Of a stretch of DNA of 27,079 bases, positions 12,887 through 20,959 are shown piece after piece (the first letter of the stretch is position 1; each line of letters starts with the position of its first letter). The DNA is taken from IMG/VR virus record IMGVR_UViG_3300047560_000743, positions 1 to 27,079 of that record; one strand, given 5' to 3'. The translations under genes were made by a program, and so were the position numbers. Origin of the DNA: a virus. Below the pieces are notes generated by a model. That model made no database searches. It saw only the letters and a program-made list of their open reading frames with translations, and had not been told where the DNA came from.

Positions 12887-15559
12887 ATGAGTAATTTAGA
12901 CGCGATCTGGAATCGCGATAAAGACATCATCCACGTTGTCGAACGAGATCCTAAAAAAGGCAGGATCTATCAAGAGTACCCAGCAAAATATATTTTTTAC
13001 TATCCCGACCAACGGGGTAAGTATAAATCGATCTACGGGGACAGTTTAAGCAAAGTTACAACTAAGAGTTTTAAAGAATTCCAAAAAGAACAAAGAATTC
13101 ACAGCGGCCATAGCCTTTATGAAAGTGATATCAACCCAGTCTTTCGAAATCTTGAAGAAAACTACTTAGGAAAAGAAGCACCCAAACTACATGTAGCATT
13201 TTTCGATATTGAGGTGGACTTCGACCCAGAACGTGGCTATGCATCGCCAGATGATGCATTCATGCCAATTACTGCGATTGCTGTTCACCTACAATGGTTA
13301 GATACATTAGTGTGCCTTGCTGTTCCGCCAAAGACGCTTACTATGGAGCAGGCACAAGAGCAGGTTAAAGATTTTCCTAACACGCATCTGTTTGAAACAG
13401 AAGGCGAGATGTTAGAAATGTTCTTACAGCTTATCGAAGATGCAGATGTGTTAAGCGGTTGGAACAGCGAAGGCTTTGATATACCTTATACCGTAAATAG
13501 AGTTACAAAAACACTAAGTAAAGAAGATACTCGCAGATTCTGCCTGTGGGATCAATTTCCGAAAAAACGAGAATACGAAAAATATGGGAAACAGGCTGTT
13601 ACTTATGACCTGGTTGGTCGCGTTCATCTGGACAGTCTCGAGCTGTACCGCAAATACACATACGAAGAGCGCCACACATACCGATTGGATGCAATCGGCG
13701 AGATGGAGATAGGCGAGAGCAAGACCGTATACGAAGGTACTCTTGATCAACTTTACAACAACGATTTTAAAAAGTTTATTGAATATAACAGACAAGACTG
13801 TGCATTGTTAGATAAACTAGACAAGAAACTAAAGTTCTTGGATCTTGCTAACACACTGGCACACGAATGTACTGTATTGTTACAGACTACAATGGGTGCT
13901 GTTGCTGTAACTGAGCAGGCGATTGTAAACGAAGCCCACCATCGTGGGTTAATTGTCCCTAGTCGTCCTAAACGCGATGAAGATGCTAATAACCAAGCTG
14001 CCGGTGCCTATGTTGCATATCCTAAAAAGGGACTGCACGACTGGATTGGTTCCATGGACATTAACAGTCTGTATCCTAGTGCAATTCGTGCTCTTAATAT
14101 GGGACCAGAAACCATCGTAGGTCAATTAAGACAAACAGTCACAGATAACTACATCCAAGACCAAATGTCAGTCCATAAAAAATCATTTGCCGCATCTTGG
14201 GAAGGTAAATTTGGCAGCGATGAATACGAAGCTGTCATACGGCAAGACAAAGCATTTGAAATCGTTATCGATTGGGAAACCGGTGAATCTGATATTCTAA
14301 GTGCTGCCGAAGTATACAGATTAATATTTGAAAGCAATCAACCGTGGATGCTCAGTGCCAATGGTACGATCTTTACCTACGAAACAGAAGGTATTATTCC
14401 TGGATTGCTCAAGCGTTGGTATGCTGAACGTAAAGACATGCAGAAAAAGCTCAAGGCAGCAATTGATGCAGGCAACAAGATTGAAGAAGAATACTGGGAC
14501 AAACGACAACTAGTTAAAAAGATTAACTTAAACAGTTTGTATGGTGCTATTCTTAACCCAGGTTGCCGTTTCTTTGATAAACGTATTGGTCAAAGTACAA
14601 CTCTTGTAGGACGGCAAATTGCACGTCACATGGCCGGTAAAGTTAACGAGATGATTACTGGGGAGTACAATCACATAGGCAAGTCAATTATCTACGGTGA
14701 CACAGATAGTTGTTACTTTAGTGCATATACAACACTAAAAACTGATATTCAGAAAAAATTAATTCCCTGGGATCGTGATGTTGTTATTCAACTATATGAT
14801 CAGATATCCGAACAGGTTAATTCAACATTCCCCGACTTCATGCTTGAGGCATTCCACTGTCCCAAGAGCCGAGGTGAAGTCATTAAAGCAGGTCGAGAAA
14901 TTGTTGCAGTAAAAGGCCTATTCATTACTAAAAAGAGATATGCTGTTCTTTATTATGATAAGGACGGCAAAAGACAAGACGTGGATGGCAAACCAGGTAA
15001 GATCAAGGCCATGGGCTTAGACCTTAAGCGTTCAGACACTCCTGAATTTATGCAAGATTTCTTAACTGAAATATTAACCAAAGTTCTCAATGGTGCCCAG
15101 GAAGAAGAAATTCTAGATCGCATTAGCGAATTTCGTACAGAGTTTAAGGCTCGCCCGGGTTGGGAGAAAGGCAGTCCCAAACGTGCTAATAACATTACAG
15201 AATATCAGGCTAAGGAAGCTAAACAAGGTAAAGCAAACATGCCCGGACACGTTCGTGCAAGCATTAATTGGAATACCTTAAAGCGTATGAACAGTGACAA
15301 ATACTCTATGGGCATTGTTGACGGTATGAAGGTAATTGTTTGCAAACTTAAAGATAACCCGCTAGGTTATACCAGCGTTGCTTACCCAGTCGATGAATTG
15401 CGGTTACCAAAATGGTTCCAAGAACTTCCGTTTGATCACAGTGAAATGGAAGCAACTATCATTAACAACAAACTCGATAACTTAATCGGTGTGTTGGAAT
15501 GGGATCTCGAATCCACTACACAAGATAATACATTTGGCAAACTATTCAGCTTTGATTAA
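12887..15559 (+). CDS. 43: Family B replicative DNA polymerase (gp43)
   Basis: An 890-residue polymerase, close to T4 gp43 in length. The 3'-5' exonuclease has Exo I with Asp107 and Glu109 (FFDIEVDFD), Exo II (SGWNSEGFDIPY) and Exo III (YNRQDCALLD). Polymerase motif A is DINSLYPS near residue 390, motif B KINLNSLYGA near 545, and motif C YGDTDSCYF near 603-611, followed by KKRYAVLYY. All catalytic acids are present, so it should polymerise and proofread. The C-terminal Leu-Phe-Ser-Phe-Asp could be the clamp-binding tail. An AGGAG ribosome site lies six bases before the ATG, directly against the second operator hairpin. Confidence 0.97.
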   Translation: MSNLDAIWNRDKDIIHVVERDPKKGRIYQEYPAKYIFYYPDQRGKYKSIYGDSLSKVTTKSFKEFQKEQRIHSGHSLYESDINPVFRNLEENYLGKEAPKLHVAFFDIEVDFDPERGYASPDDAFMPITAIAVHLQWLDTLVCLAVPPKTLTMEQAQEQVKDFPNTHLFETEGEMLEMFLQLIEDADVLSGWNSEGFDIPYTVNRVTKTLSKEDTRRFCLWDQFPKKREYEKYGKQAVTYDLVGRVHLDSLELYRKYTYEERHTYRLDAIGEMEIGESKTVYEGTLDQLYNNDFKKFIEYNRQDCALLDKLDKKLKFLDLANTLAHECTVLLQTTMGAVAVTEQAIVNEAHHRGLIVPSRPKRDEDANNQAAGAYVAYPKKGLHDWIGSMDINSLYPSAIRALNMGPETIVGQLRQTVTDNYIQDQMSVHKKSFAASWEGKFGSDEYEAVIRQDKAFEIVIDWETGESDILSAAEVYRLIFESNQPWMLSANGTIFTYETEGIIPGLLKRWYAERKDMQKKLKAAIDAGNKIEEEYWDKRQLVKKINLNSLYGAILNPGCRFFDKRIGQSTTLVGRQIARHMAGKVNEMITGEYNHIGKSIIYGDTDSCYFSAYTTLKTDIQKKLIPWDRDVVIQLYDQISEQVNSTFPDFMLEAFHCPKSRGEVIKAGREIVAVKGLFITKKRYAVLYYDKDGKRQDVDGKPGKIKAMGLDLKRSDTPEFMQDFLTEILTKVLNGAQEEEILDRISEFRTEFKARPGWEKGSPKRANNITEYQAKEAKQGKANMPGHVRASINWNTLKRMNSDKYSMGIVDGMKVIVCKLKDNPLGYTSVAYPVDELRLPKWFQELPFDHSEMEATIINNKLDNLIGVLEWDLESTTQDNTFGKLFSFD

Positions 15560-15567
15560 AATATTAC

Positions 15568-15596
15568 TTGACATCAACTCTAAATCTAAATAAACT
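15568..15596 (+). promoter_or_regulatory. Sigma-70-type promoter before gene 45
   Basis: TTGACA at 15568-15573, 17-base spacer, TAAACT at 15591-15596 (4 of 6). An AAAGGA ribosome site at 15602-15607 precedes the ATG at 15615. This allows the clamp to be made independently of the polymerase. Confidence 0.55.
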
Positions 15597-15614
15597 AACA
15601 CAAAGGACTAAATT

Positions 15615-16349
15615 ATGAAAGATATTCTTCAAGACATCGTGAGTCATACTCACAATCTAGGTTTTTTAAACATCGTTAAAATTACAGGCGATGATAAATC
15701 TACAAAGATCGATTCCATGGCTGATGACCGAACCGTTGTTATGTTCGGCGAGGCGGCAAATCCACAACCAGAAATGATTGGCGTATTCGGTATGCCACAA
15801 CTTAACAAATTAAAATACAACTTAGAATGTCCAGAATATAAAGACGATGCTAAGATTGAATTGCAGACCGCAGACCGCAACGGAGAAACAATTCCAATTG
15901 GTCTCCACTTTGAAAATAAAGACGGTGATTTTAAAACAGATTACCGTTTTATGAATTCAGAGATCATCAACGAAAAACTTAAGACTACAAAGTTCCGCGG
16001 CGTTAAGTGGGATGTTGAAGTTGTTCCTACACTTAGTTCTGTTCAGCGTTTTAGCTTCCAGGTTGCAGCCAACAGTGAACACACAACTTTCTTAGCAAAG
16101 ACAGAAGGCGACAAGCTAAAATTTACCTTCGGCGATGGTGCAAGTCATGGTGGTGAATTTATTTTCGCAACAAATGTTACAGGAACACTAAACAAAGGTT
16201 GGACATGGCCTGTTGCACCCGTATTAGCAATCTTAAAGATCGCAGATGTTAACAATGCTAAGATGAGTTTATCAAACGAAGGTGCATTACAAATCACACT
16301 CGACAGTGGAATTGCAACTTACAAATATATCATTCCAGCACAAACATGA
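15615..16349 (+). CDS. 45: Sliding clamp (gp45)
   Basis: A 244-residue protein, slightly longer than T4 gp45 (228). The overall pattern is that of T4-type clamps: an acidic beta-rich fold without enzymatic motifs, with recognisable stretches such as GVFGMPQLNKLKYNL and HGGEFIFATNVTGTL followed by the WTWPVAPVLAIL connecting region. The trimeric ring tethers gp43 to DNA and in T4 also activates late transcription from TATAAATA promoters, one of which is at 4547. It has its own promoter and a good AAAGGA ribosome site, and overlaps the next gene by four bases (ATGA). No loader genes (44/62) are in the window. Confidence 0.9.
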   Translation: MKDILQDIVSHTHNLGFLNIVKITGDDKSTKIDSMADDRTVVMFGEAANPQPEMIGVFGMPQLNKLKYNLECPEYKDDAKIELQTADRNGETIPIGLHFENKDGDFKTDYRFMNSEIINEKLKTTKFRGVKWDVEVVPTLSSVQRFSFQVAANSEHTTFLAKTEGDKLKFTFGDGASHGGEFIFATNVTGTLNKGWTWPVAPVLAILKIADVNNAKMSLSNEGALQITLDSGIATYKYIIPAQT

Positions 16350-16711
16350 TAAAAAGCATCTCAGGTAATGGTCATGTACAGGTAACTGGTTCTAGTGGGT
16401 TTACTCCATATGTTAATATGAGTAACCCTAGCGCCGGAATGATGCGATATAACGGCACCAATCAACAACTCGAAGTTTATGATGGAATGAGCTGGTTAAC
16501 ATTAACATCTGATAGTGTACATATTGGTTTAGACCACAATGCAACAGCGGCTCTTACCTGGGCAATGACTAAAATGTCAGAAGAAGCAGAATTACAAAGG
16601 ATGGTGGAAACCCATCCTGCTGTTCTTGCAGCCTACGAAGCATTTAAACGTGCAGGCGAGCAATTAAAAACAACAATTATATTGAGTAAAGATGAGCAAC
16701 CCACCAGTTAA
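16346..16711 (+). CDS. Fibre-like small protein
   Basis: A 121-residue protein in two parts. Residues 1-55 are Gly/Ser/Asn-rich and beta-like, with 'GMMRYNGTNQQLEVYDGMSWLTL', a pattern found in phage tail-fibre and virion surface proteins. Residues 60-121 are helical and charged, with an Ala/Glu-rich segment (MSEEAELQRMVETHPAV). Similar small two-part proteins are common in marine T4-like phages. It is coupled to the clamp by ATGA and its end overlaps the dpdA-like gene by 20 bases, so it is expressed with non-structural genes, unusual for a fibre component. Function not established. Confidence 0.7.
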   Translation: MIKSISGNGHVQVTGSSGFTPYVNMSNPSAGMMRYNGTNQQLEVYDGMSWLTLTSDSVHIGLDHNATAALTWAMTKMSEEAELQRMVETHPAVLAAYEAFKRAGEQLKTTIILSKDEQPTS

Positions 16712-18248
16712 CTTAACACCATTGCAGAAAGATTACGCTGTCTATCTGCCAGCTATTAGTAGTTTCTACAGCACGTATGTGGCTAAACAACGTCTAGAGG
16801 AATTTGTCCCTAAGACACGCATTCCTGCAGGCTTCGATCGTGGCATCGAAGGTATGAACTTTTTAAATGAAGAAGAAGGATATTTTACCTACAAGTATGC
16901 TCTGTACTCTGCAGGTCATGCACAACTTGACATTGTTAAGGCACAGACTCAAGAGTCTATGATTCAACAACGAGATCGCAATGGTACATTAATCCTAGGT
17001 GACTCTGGCGGATATCAAATCGGTAAGGGTGTTCTTAAGTTTGATTGGCTCAACTTCGAAGGTGCAGAGGCTAATAAAACTCGTCAAAAGATTCTCGAAT
17101 GGCTAGAAGCAACTGCTGACTGGTCTATGATGCTTGACGTTCCTACATGGGCCTGCGATCATATTCACAGTCCTAAGACAGGGCTTAAAACATTTGAAGA
17201 TTGTCTAGATAAGACAAGATTCAATAATGATTACTTTTTAAAACATCGCCTAGGTGCTACCAAGTGGCTTAACGTTTTACAAGGTAGCGATTGGGATACT
17301 GCTGAAAAGTGGTATCAAGGTGTAAAAGAGTTTAGCGACCCTAAAGGTCCATATGCTGGCAAGGAAGCTGAAGGCTGGGCCTTTGGTGGTGCTAACATGT
17401 GTAAAATGGATATTACTCTTAAGCGTCTAATGACTCTTAGAGAAGATGGTTTACTGAAAGGTAAAAACTGGATCCACTTCCTGGGCACTGCTCAGTTAGA
17501 TTGGAGTTGCTACTTAACTTTAATTCAAAGGGAAATTAGGAAACACATCAATGAAGAAATTACCATATCTTTTGACTGCGCCTCACCGTTTATCGCAACA
17601 GCACACGGACTTGTCTACACAAATGCACAACACCTACCGAAACGGTGGAGCGTTATTATGGACAAAGCCCCAGACAACAAAGCCCTTGCAAGAAGCGACA
17701 TCCCATTCCCATTTGAAAGCGAAGTTGGTAGAAGATTAACAATAGGCGACATTTGCCATTACGCACCGGGCATGTTAAACAAGATCGGCAAAGAAGGTAA
17801 AACTTCATGGGATAGCTTTGCCTATGCATTAATGATGGGTCATAATGTTGAATGTCATATTAAAGCCGTTCAACGTGCCCAACATTTAATGGATATTGAA
17901 ATTGCTAAAACTAAAGATAAAATAAGTTGGAAGCATTGGAAAAAAGTTAAATCTCAAGATATGAGTGATGAATATAGCGACTGGGTTCCTCGTAATATTC
18001 TTTACTTTGCAAACTTTATCAAAGACCTGTTTAATACAACATCTAAGATAGATGCCTTTGCAATGATCGATCAAGCAGGACCATTCTTACGTAGTCTCGA
18101 AGGTGCTCGATTACAAGGAGGCCCTGCACAGAATAAGTTTAATAGCTTATTTGAATTTGAAGAAGTTACCAAGCAAGAAGAAATTGATCTTGCTAACCCA
18201 GACGACGATATGTTAAGAGACCTTGAAGAAGGCACACTAGGAGAATAA
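16692..18248 (+). CDS. dpdA: TGT/DpdA-like 7-deazaguanine base transglycosylase
   Basis: A 518-residue protein with tRNA-guanine transglycosylase features: Asp104 in DSGGYQ (104-109), Asp149 in LDVPTW, VLQGSDW near 195-201, a Gly-Gly loop WAFGGANM (229-236), and Asp295 in FDCASP (294-299), equivalent to the nucleophile region of TGT. The CxCxxC zinc site of tRNA enzymes is not visible. Phage relatives (DpdA) insert 7-deazaguanines into DNA in place of guanine and protect it from restriction. QueD-like and QueE-like genes downstream support this role rather than tRNA modification. It overlaps the upstream gene by 20 bases; the C-terminal ~120 residues are helical and of unknown role. Confidence 0.78.
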   Translation: MSNPPVNLTPLQKDYAVYLPAISSFYSTYVAKQRLEEFVPKTRIPAGFDRGIEGMNFLNEEEGYFTYKYALYSAGHAQLDIVKAQTQESMIQQRDRNGTLILGDSGGYQIGKGVLKFDWLNFEGAEANKTRQKILEWLEATADWSMMLDVPTWACDHIHSPKTGLKTFEDCLDKTRFNNDYFLKHRLGATKWLNVLQGSDWDTAEKWYQGVKEFSDPKGPYAGKEAEGWAFGGANMCKMDITLKRLMTLREDGLLKGKNWIHFLGTAQLDWSCYLTLIQREIRKHINEEITISFDCASPFIATAHGLVYTNAQHLPKRWSVIMDKAPDNKALARSDIPFPFESEVGRRLTIGDICHYAPGMLNKIGKEGKTSWDSFAYALMMGHNVECHIKAVQRAQHLMDIEIAKTKDKISWKHWKKVKSQDMSDEYSDWVPRNILYFANFIKDLFNTTSKIDAFAMIDQAGPFLRSLEGARLQGGPAQNKFNSLFEFEEVTKQEEIDLANPDDDMLRDLEEGTLGE

Positions 18249-18249
18249 T

Positions 18250-18441
18250 ATGACAAAATTAAAAAAACTCGCAAAAGTAAATGAATCAATTACCATCAAT
18301 CGGTATGATAACGCTTGGATGGTAGAAATCGGTGGTCGCGATAAAGACAGCGATTGGAAGAATACTAAAACTGTCTGTAACACAGAAGAAGAATTAATTG
18401 CTCTTATCAAAGAGTATAATTCAATGGACGTTGACAATTAA
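18250..18441 (+). CDS. Small conserved phage protein, unknown
   Basis: A 63-residue soluble protein two bases after the dpdA-like stop, with a GGAGAATA ribosome site in the end of that gene. It has a short beta-type core (ITINRYDNAWMVEIGGRD) followed by DWKNTKTVCNTEEELIALIKEYNS, ending in an acidic tail. Similar short proteins occur in marine T4-like phages. No enzyme motif is present; it may be an accessory protein of its neighbours, but nothing in the sequence shows this. Confidence 0.65.
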   Translation: MTKLKKLAKVNESITINRYDNAWMVEIGGRDKDSDWKNTKTVCNTEEELIALIKEYNSMDVDN

Positions 18442-18450
18442 GGAATAATC

Positions 18451-18945
18451 ATGGCCTGGTACACAGTAAAAACATATTACAAAAAGTCTTGTGAGCAACA
18501 CGAACACTATGTTCAGCGTAACGGTAATGGACGAATCCTTGTTAAGGACGGTTTTCGGTTCTGTGAATTTCAGGTAGAAACTAACGATGACGAATTTCCT
18601 CAATTTGAATTCGATTGTGTACCGGGCGGAGATGGCAAGAAAGACAGTCTAGATATGTACAGTCTGTCTGGTTCAAATATCGAAGGGTCAGAGCTTGTTG
18701 AAATGTTCGACGGCGGTTGCTGGGGAGATATTGAGATCGAAGGCATCGAGGATGAAGAAGAATTGGAACGCCTCGAAGAATTCATCAACGAAGAGGGCGC
18801 ATACGCACTAGAAGACGACGGTGAATGGTACCTTGAAGATACTGAAGTTTGGGTTTGGGGACCGATTGAAGTCACAGACGAAGACGGTAATACTCGCATT
18901 ATCTGTGCAGACGAAGATGGCAACATGATTGACTTTGAGGAATAA
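18451..18945 (+). CDS. Very acidic protein, paralogue 1
   Basis: A 164-residue protein; by my count 47 Asp/Glu against about 11 Lys/Arg, so strongly negative. A small N-terminal region with Tyr-Lys-Lys and two Cys is followed by an acidic helical stretch (IEDEEELERLEEFINEEG, about residues 95-112) and a C-terminal part with Trp-Tyr-Leu-Glu-Asp-Thr-Glu-Val-Trp-Val-Trp-Gly-Pro then DEDGN. The last 70 residues follow the same plan as the next gene, indicating duplication. Such charge recalls DNA-mimic proteins (for example T7 Ocr), but no specific family is recognised. A ribosome site AAGGAA lies before the ATG. Confidence 0.75.
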   Translation: MAWYTVKTYYKKSCEQHEHYVQRNGNGRILVKDGFRFCEFQVETNDDEFPQFEFDCVPGGDGKKDSLDMYSLSGSNIEGSELVEMFDGGCWGDIEIEGIEDEEELERLEEFINEEGAYALEDDGEWYLEDTEVWVWGPIEVTDEDGNTRIICADEDGNMIDFEE

Positions 18946-18946
18946 T

Positions 18947-19444
18947 ATGTCTAAGGTGTATCTAATCAAACCACTAGAAAAGAAAAGCATCATTTACCAT
19001 GTAGAAATGTATCGTGAAAATGCTGATGGTTCTATTAGTTGGTTTAATTTAGACGAAACATATCGCTGGGGACAGGGTTTTATTGAAGAAGACATGGACT
19101 GCAATCTCCCCTGGGAAGGTGATAAAGTTGCATATTGTAAACCGGATGTAGGATGGGGTTGTGAATTCGATGACAGTATCAGTATCGAGTTTGAATTCAG
19201 CGACGATCTGTCAGAAGAAGAACAAGATGCTATTCGAGAATCATACTACGAAGGCGGAGCTGGTTGGCTATACGATGGTGAGCACGACTGGCAAGAAGAA
19301 GATGCGGCTGTACATATTTGGGGACCGTATCAAGTTAGTCTATGCGAAGATGACGGTACTGTCATTGAAGAAAATGTTAAACTTAAACAAAGGCCCACAC
19401 CTAGCAATGTTTGGCCTTTTTCAGGAGAAAAAAATGGTACGTAA
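18947..19444 (+). CDS. Very acidic protein, paralogue 2
   Basis: A 165-residue protein, starting at the ATG at 18947 directly after the upstream stop, with GAGGAAT as ribosome site; an earlier in-frame ATG at 18929 lies within the upstream gene. It shares with its neighbour an acidic helical stretch (DDLSEEEQDAIRESYYEGG), a Gly-Trp-Leu-Tyr-Asp-Gly-Glu segment and a Trp-Gly-Pro followed by an acidic turn (CEDDGT), so the pair is a tandem duplication that has diverged. The N-terminal half has several Trp and Cys residues. Function unknown. Its 3' end contains a terminator-like hairpin. Confidence 0.75.
   Translation: MSKVYLIKPLEKKSIIYHVEMYRENADGSISWFNLDETYRWGQGFIEEDMDCNLPWEGDKVAYCKPDVGWGCEFDDSISIEFEFSDDLSEEEQDAIRESYYEGGAGWLYDGEHDWQEEDAAVHIWGPYQVSLCEDDGTVIEENVKLKQRPTPSNVWPFSGEKNGT
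19389..19421 (+). terminator. Possible intrinsic terminator inside a gene end
   Basis: AAAGGCC (19389-19395) pairs with GGCCTTT (19413-19419), loop of 17 bases, followed by a run of Ts to 19421. It lies within the last codons of the acidic protein and just before the ribosome site of the next gene, so it may attenuate transcription. The long loop makes it weak. Confidence 0.35.
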
Positions 19445-19682
19445 AAAGAAAACAGAAGTCATTGAATCTGCCGACATAGCTGAAATGATTGATGCTAATT
19501 GGCCAAAAATTGTTAAGGGCAGTCACTTAACCGTTATCACTCATAAAGATGGTAAAACCGAATTAGAATGGGATGATGAAGCGTTAGCAAGAGATGTCCA
19601 TAATGCCTTGACAGAATACGAAAGCTCTGTTAAAGTTAATACTGTTAAAACAACTAAACGCAAAAAGAAAAATGAAGCGTGA
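19434..19682 (+). CDS. Small basic/acidic phage protein, unknown
   Basis: An 82-residue protein. The open frame extends upstream to 19161, but that part only shadows the acidic gene; the ATG at 19434 has a good AGGAG site (19423-19427). It starts with a basic Met-Val-Arg-Lys-Lys-Lys, has a central region (DANWPKIVKGSHLTVITHKDGKTELEWDD, read as two short strands around DGKTELEW) and ends in a Lys/Arg-rich tail (KTTKRKKKN). It could bind nucleic acid through the basic ends, but no known domain is recognised. It overlaps the next gene by 11 bases. Confidence 0.65.
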   Translation: MVRKKKTEVIESADIAEMIDANWPKIVKGSHLTVITHKDGKTELEWDDEALARDVHNALTEYESSVKVNTVKTTKRKKKNEA

Positions 19683-20181
19683 TTATTCAGACGGTGTAAA
19701 AGAGGACATCGTCTTCTTTACCGGCAAGGAAGTTGAACATACCCCTGCATACGGTATGGAAACATTATTTGTAGTCGGGATCCATTCTCCAGAAAAAATT
19801 GCACTAAACCTACAAGGTTGTAAACATATCTTCTTCGGTGCAAATCATAGTTTCAATCCATCCTCTTATGAAGAATGGAAGCATTGGGAAATAATGATAC
19901 AGTTTTTCCTAGATAAAGATTACCTGTGTTCACTAGATATTCCTATGAGTGCTGTTGAAGAATTCAATGATGGTGGATTAAACGAATACGATAATTTCAT
20001 TCCGCAAATTCGTGTGCCTATTCCATATATTCGTCTATGGAACTACAATACTATGATTAAAATCGATGACAAAGATTTCAAAGCCACAAATCCCGGCGTA
20101 TGGAGTCACAGCCTACATAAATTAATGAACCGTGATAACTTCACTTCTTGGGACAAATACAATGGAGATAAAATTATATGA
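19672..20181 (+). CDS. Conserved phage protein in the deazaguanine neighbourhood
   Basis: A 169-residue protein I associate with conserved, unnamed proteins of marine T4-like phages. Notable stretches are FTGKEVEHTPAYGMETLFVVG near residues 16-36, a GANHSFNP segment near 57-64, LCSLDIP near 84-90, and a highly aromatic 'IPYIRLWNYNTMIKIDDKDF' region near 121-140. Conserved-looking His, Cys and Asp residues suggest an enzyme or metal site, but no standard motif is present. It overlaps both neighbours (11 bases before, 4 after) and lies just ahead of the QueD-like gene, so a role linked to base modification is possible but unproven. Confidence 0.75.
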   Translation: MKRDYSDGVKEDIVFFTGKEVEHTPAYGMETLFVVGIHSPEKIALNLQGCKHIFFGANHSFNPSSYEEWKHWEIMIQFFLDKDYLCSLDIPMSAVEEFNDGGLNEYDNFIPQIRVPIPYIRLWNYNTMIKIDDKDFKATNPGVWSHSLHKLMNRDNFTSWDKYNGDKII

Positions 20182-20351
20182 TTAATTCTAAAATTACAAA
20201 GCAAGCAAATCAACAAAATTCTGAAGAAAAACTTTTTAAACTTCTCGAAAGCATTGACTGGAAGTTATGGGAAATTTATAATATGATGAAAGATAATCTT
20301 CCAGAAAAGCCAGCCGCAAAGAAAACAACTAAGGCAAAGTCAGCAGAATGA
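20178..20351 (+). CDS. Very small helical protein (57 aa)
   Basis: A 57-codon gene filling the gap between its neighbours, joined to each by a four-base ATGA overlap, which is the main evidence that it is real. The product has a helical middle (EEKLFKLLESIDWKLWEIYNMM, residues 16-37, amphipathic) and an Ala/Lys-rich tail (PAAKKTTKAKSAE). No known domain. It may help complex formation with the adjacent QueD-like protein, but this is only suggested by coupling. Confidence 0.7.
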   Translation: MINSKITKQANQQNSEEKLFKLLESIDWKLWEIYNMMKDNLPEKPAAKKTTKAKSAE

Positions 20352-20731
20352 ACGATACTAATATGATTTGGGTAACCTTCCGTAAAGAAGGTGTACACAT
20401 GTACCCAGCTGCCGCAACAGACCCTGCACTCGCAACAGGTGACGAGTATGATGTTAGTTTCCTCGGTACTCCGCATCGTCATATATTTCATTTTAAAGTC
20501 TATATTCAAGTATTTCACGATGATCGTGATATTGAGTTTATTCAGTTTAAGCGTTGGCTAGAAAAGTGCTACAACGATGGCACACTCGAACTCAACCACA
20601 AATCCTGCGAAATGATAAGCCGTGATCTTCACGGAACCATTTCGGCAAGATATCCAGGTCGTGAGATTTGGATCGACGTAAGTGAAGACGGCGAGAATGG
20701 CTGCTTCATTAAATTTCCATCAACCCTTTAA
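20348..20731 (+). CDS. queD: QueD/6-PTPS-like T-fold protein
   Basis: A 127-residue protein of the size of QueD (6-carboxy-tetrahydropterin synthase). Possible zinc ligands are His17 in GVHMYP and His43/His45 in PHRHIFHF, matching the HxH pattern of the family, followed by IEFIQFKRWLE (the region of DFxxLK). The C-terminal 'SCEMISRDLHGTI' and 'IDVSEDGENG' recall the QueD segment ending VxVxExxxxxxxY. The canonical catalytic Cys between the first and second His is not seen, so activity or substrate may differ. Context with DpdA-like and QueE-like genes supports a 7-deazaguanine role. Coupled to the upstream gene by ATGA. Confidence 0.5.
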   Translation: MNDTNMIWVTFRKEGVHMYPAAATDPALATGDEYDVSFLGTPHRHIFHFKVYIQVFHDDRDIEFIQFKRWLEKCYNDGTLELNHKSCEMISRDLHGTISARYPGREIWIDVSEDGENGCFIKFPSTL

Positions 20732-20746
20732 TTAGGATTACACATT

Positions 20747-20959
20747 ATGGCACAACCTGCCTATATTCAAAAAACTCTTCGTATGAAGCCTGAAGTTGAG
20801 AAAATCTTTGATGACCTCGATGCTTGGTTAGATCATTGCAGATTTAACCTCCTTCCTTACAATCCTGCAGATCTATACAGGTCTAAAGACTATAAGGACT
20901 TTGTTCGTTCACAAAAGGGTGGCGAACGTAGACATTTTAGAAATTACAGGACACAATAA
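20747..20959 (+). CDS. Small conserved phage protein, unknown
   Basis: A 70-residue soluble protein with a helical N-terminal half (MKPEVEKIFDDLDAWLDHCR) and a motif 'YNPADLYRSKDYKDFVR' typical of small proteins seen in marine T4-like phages. The C-terminus is basic (RRHFRNYR). A weak TTAGGA ribosome site precedes the ATG. It overlaps the following glycosyltransferase gene by one base (TAATG), so the two are likely made together. No function is known to me. Confidence 0.68.
   Translation: MAQPAYIQKTLRMKPEVEKIFDDLDAWLDHCRFNLLPYNPADLYRSKDYKDFVRSQKGGERRHFRNYRTQ

Noticed and set aside
18431-18460. TTGACA at 18431 as a promoter before the first acidic gene
   Set aside because: No -10-like box at 15-19 bases; it lies in the codons of the preceding gene.
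19161-19433. Upstream part of the 173-codon frame overlapping the acidic gene
   Set aside because: It is read through the real acidic paralogue in another frame and has no ribosome site; the AGGAG at 19423 marks the true start at 19434.
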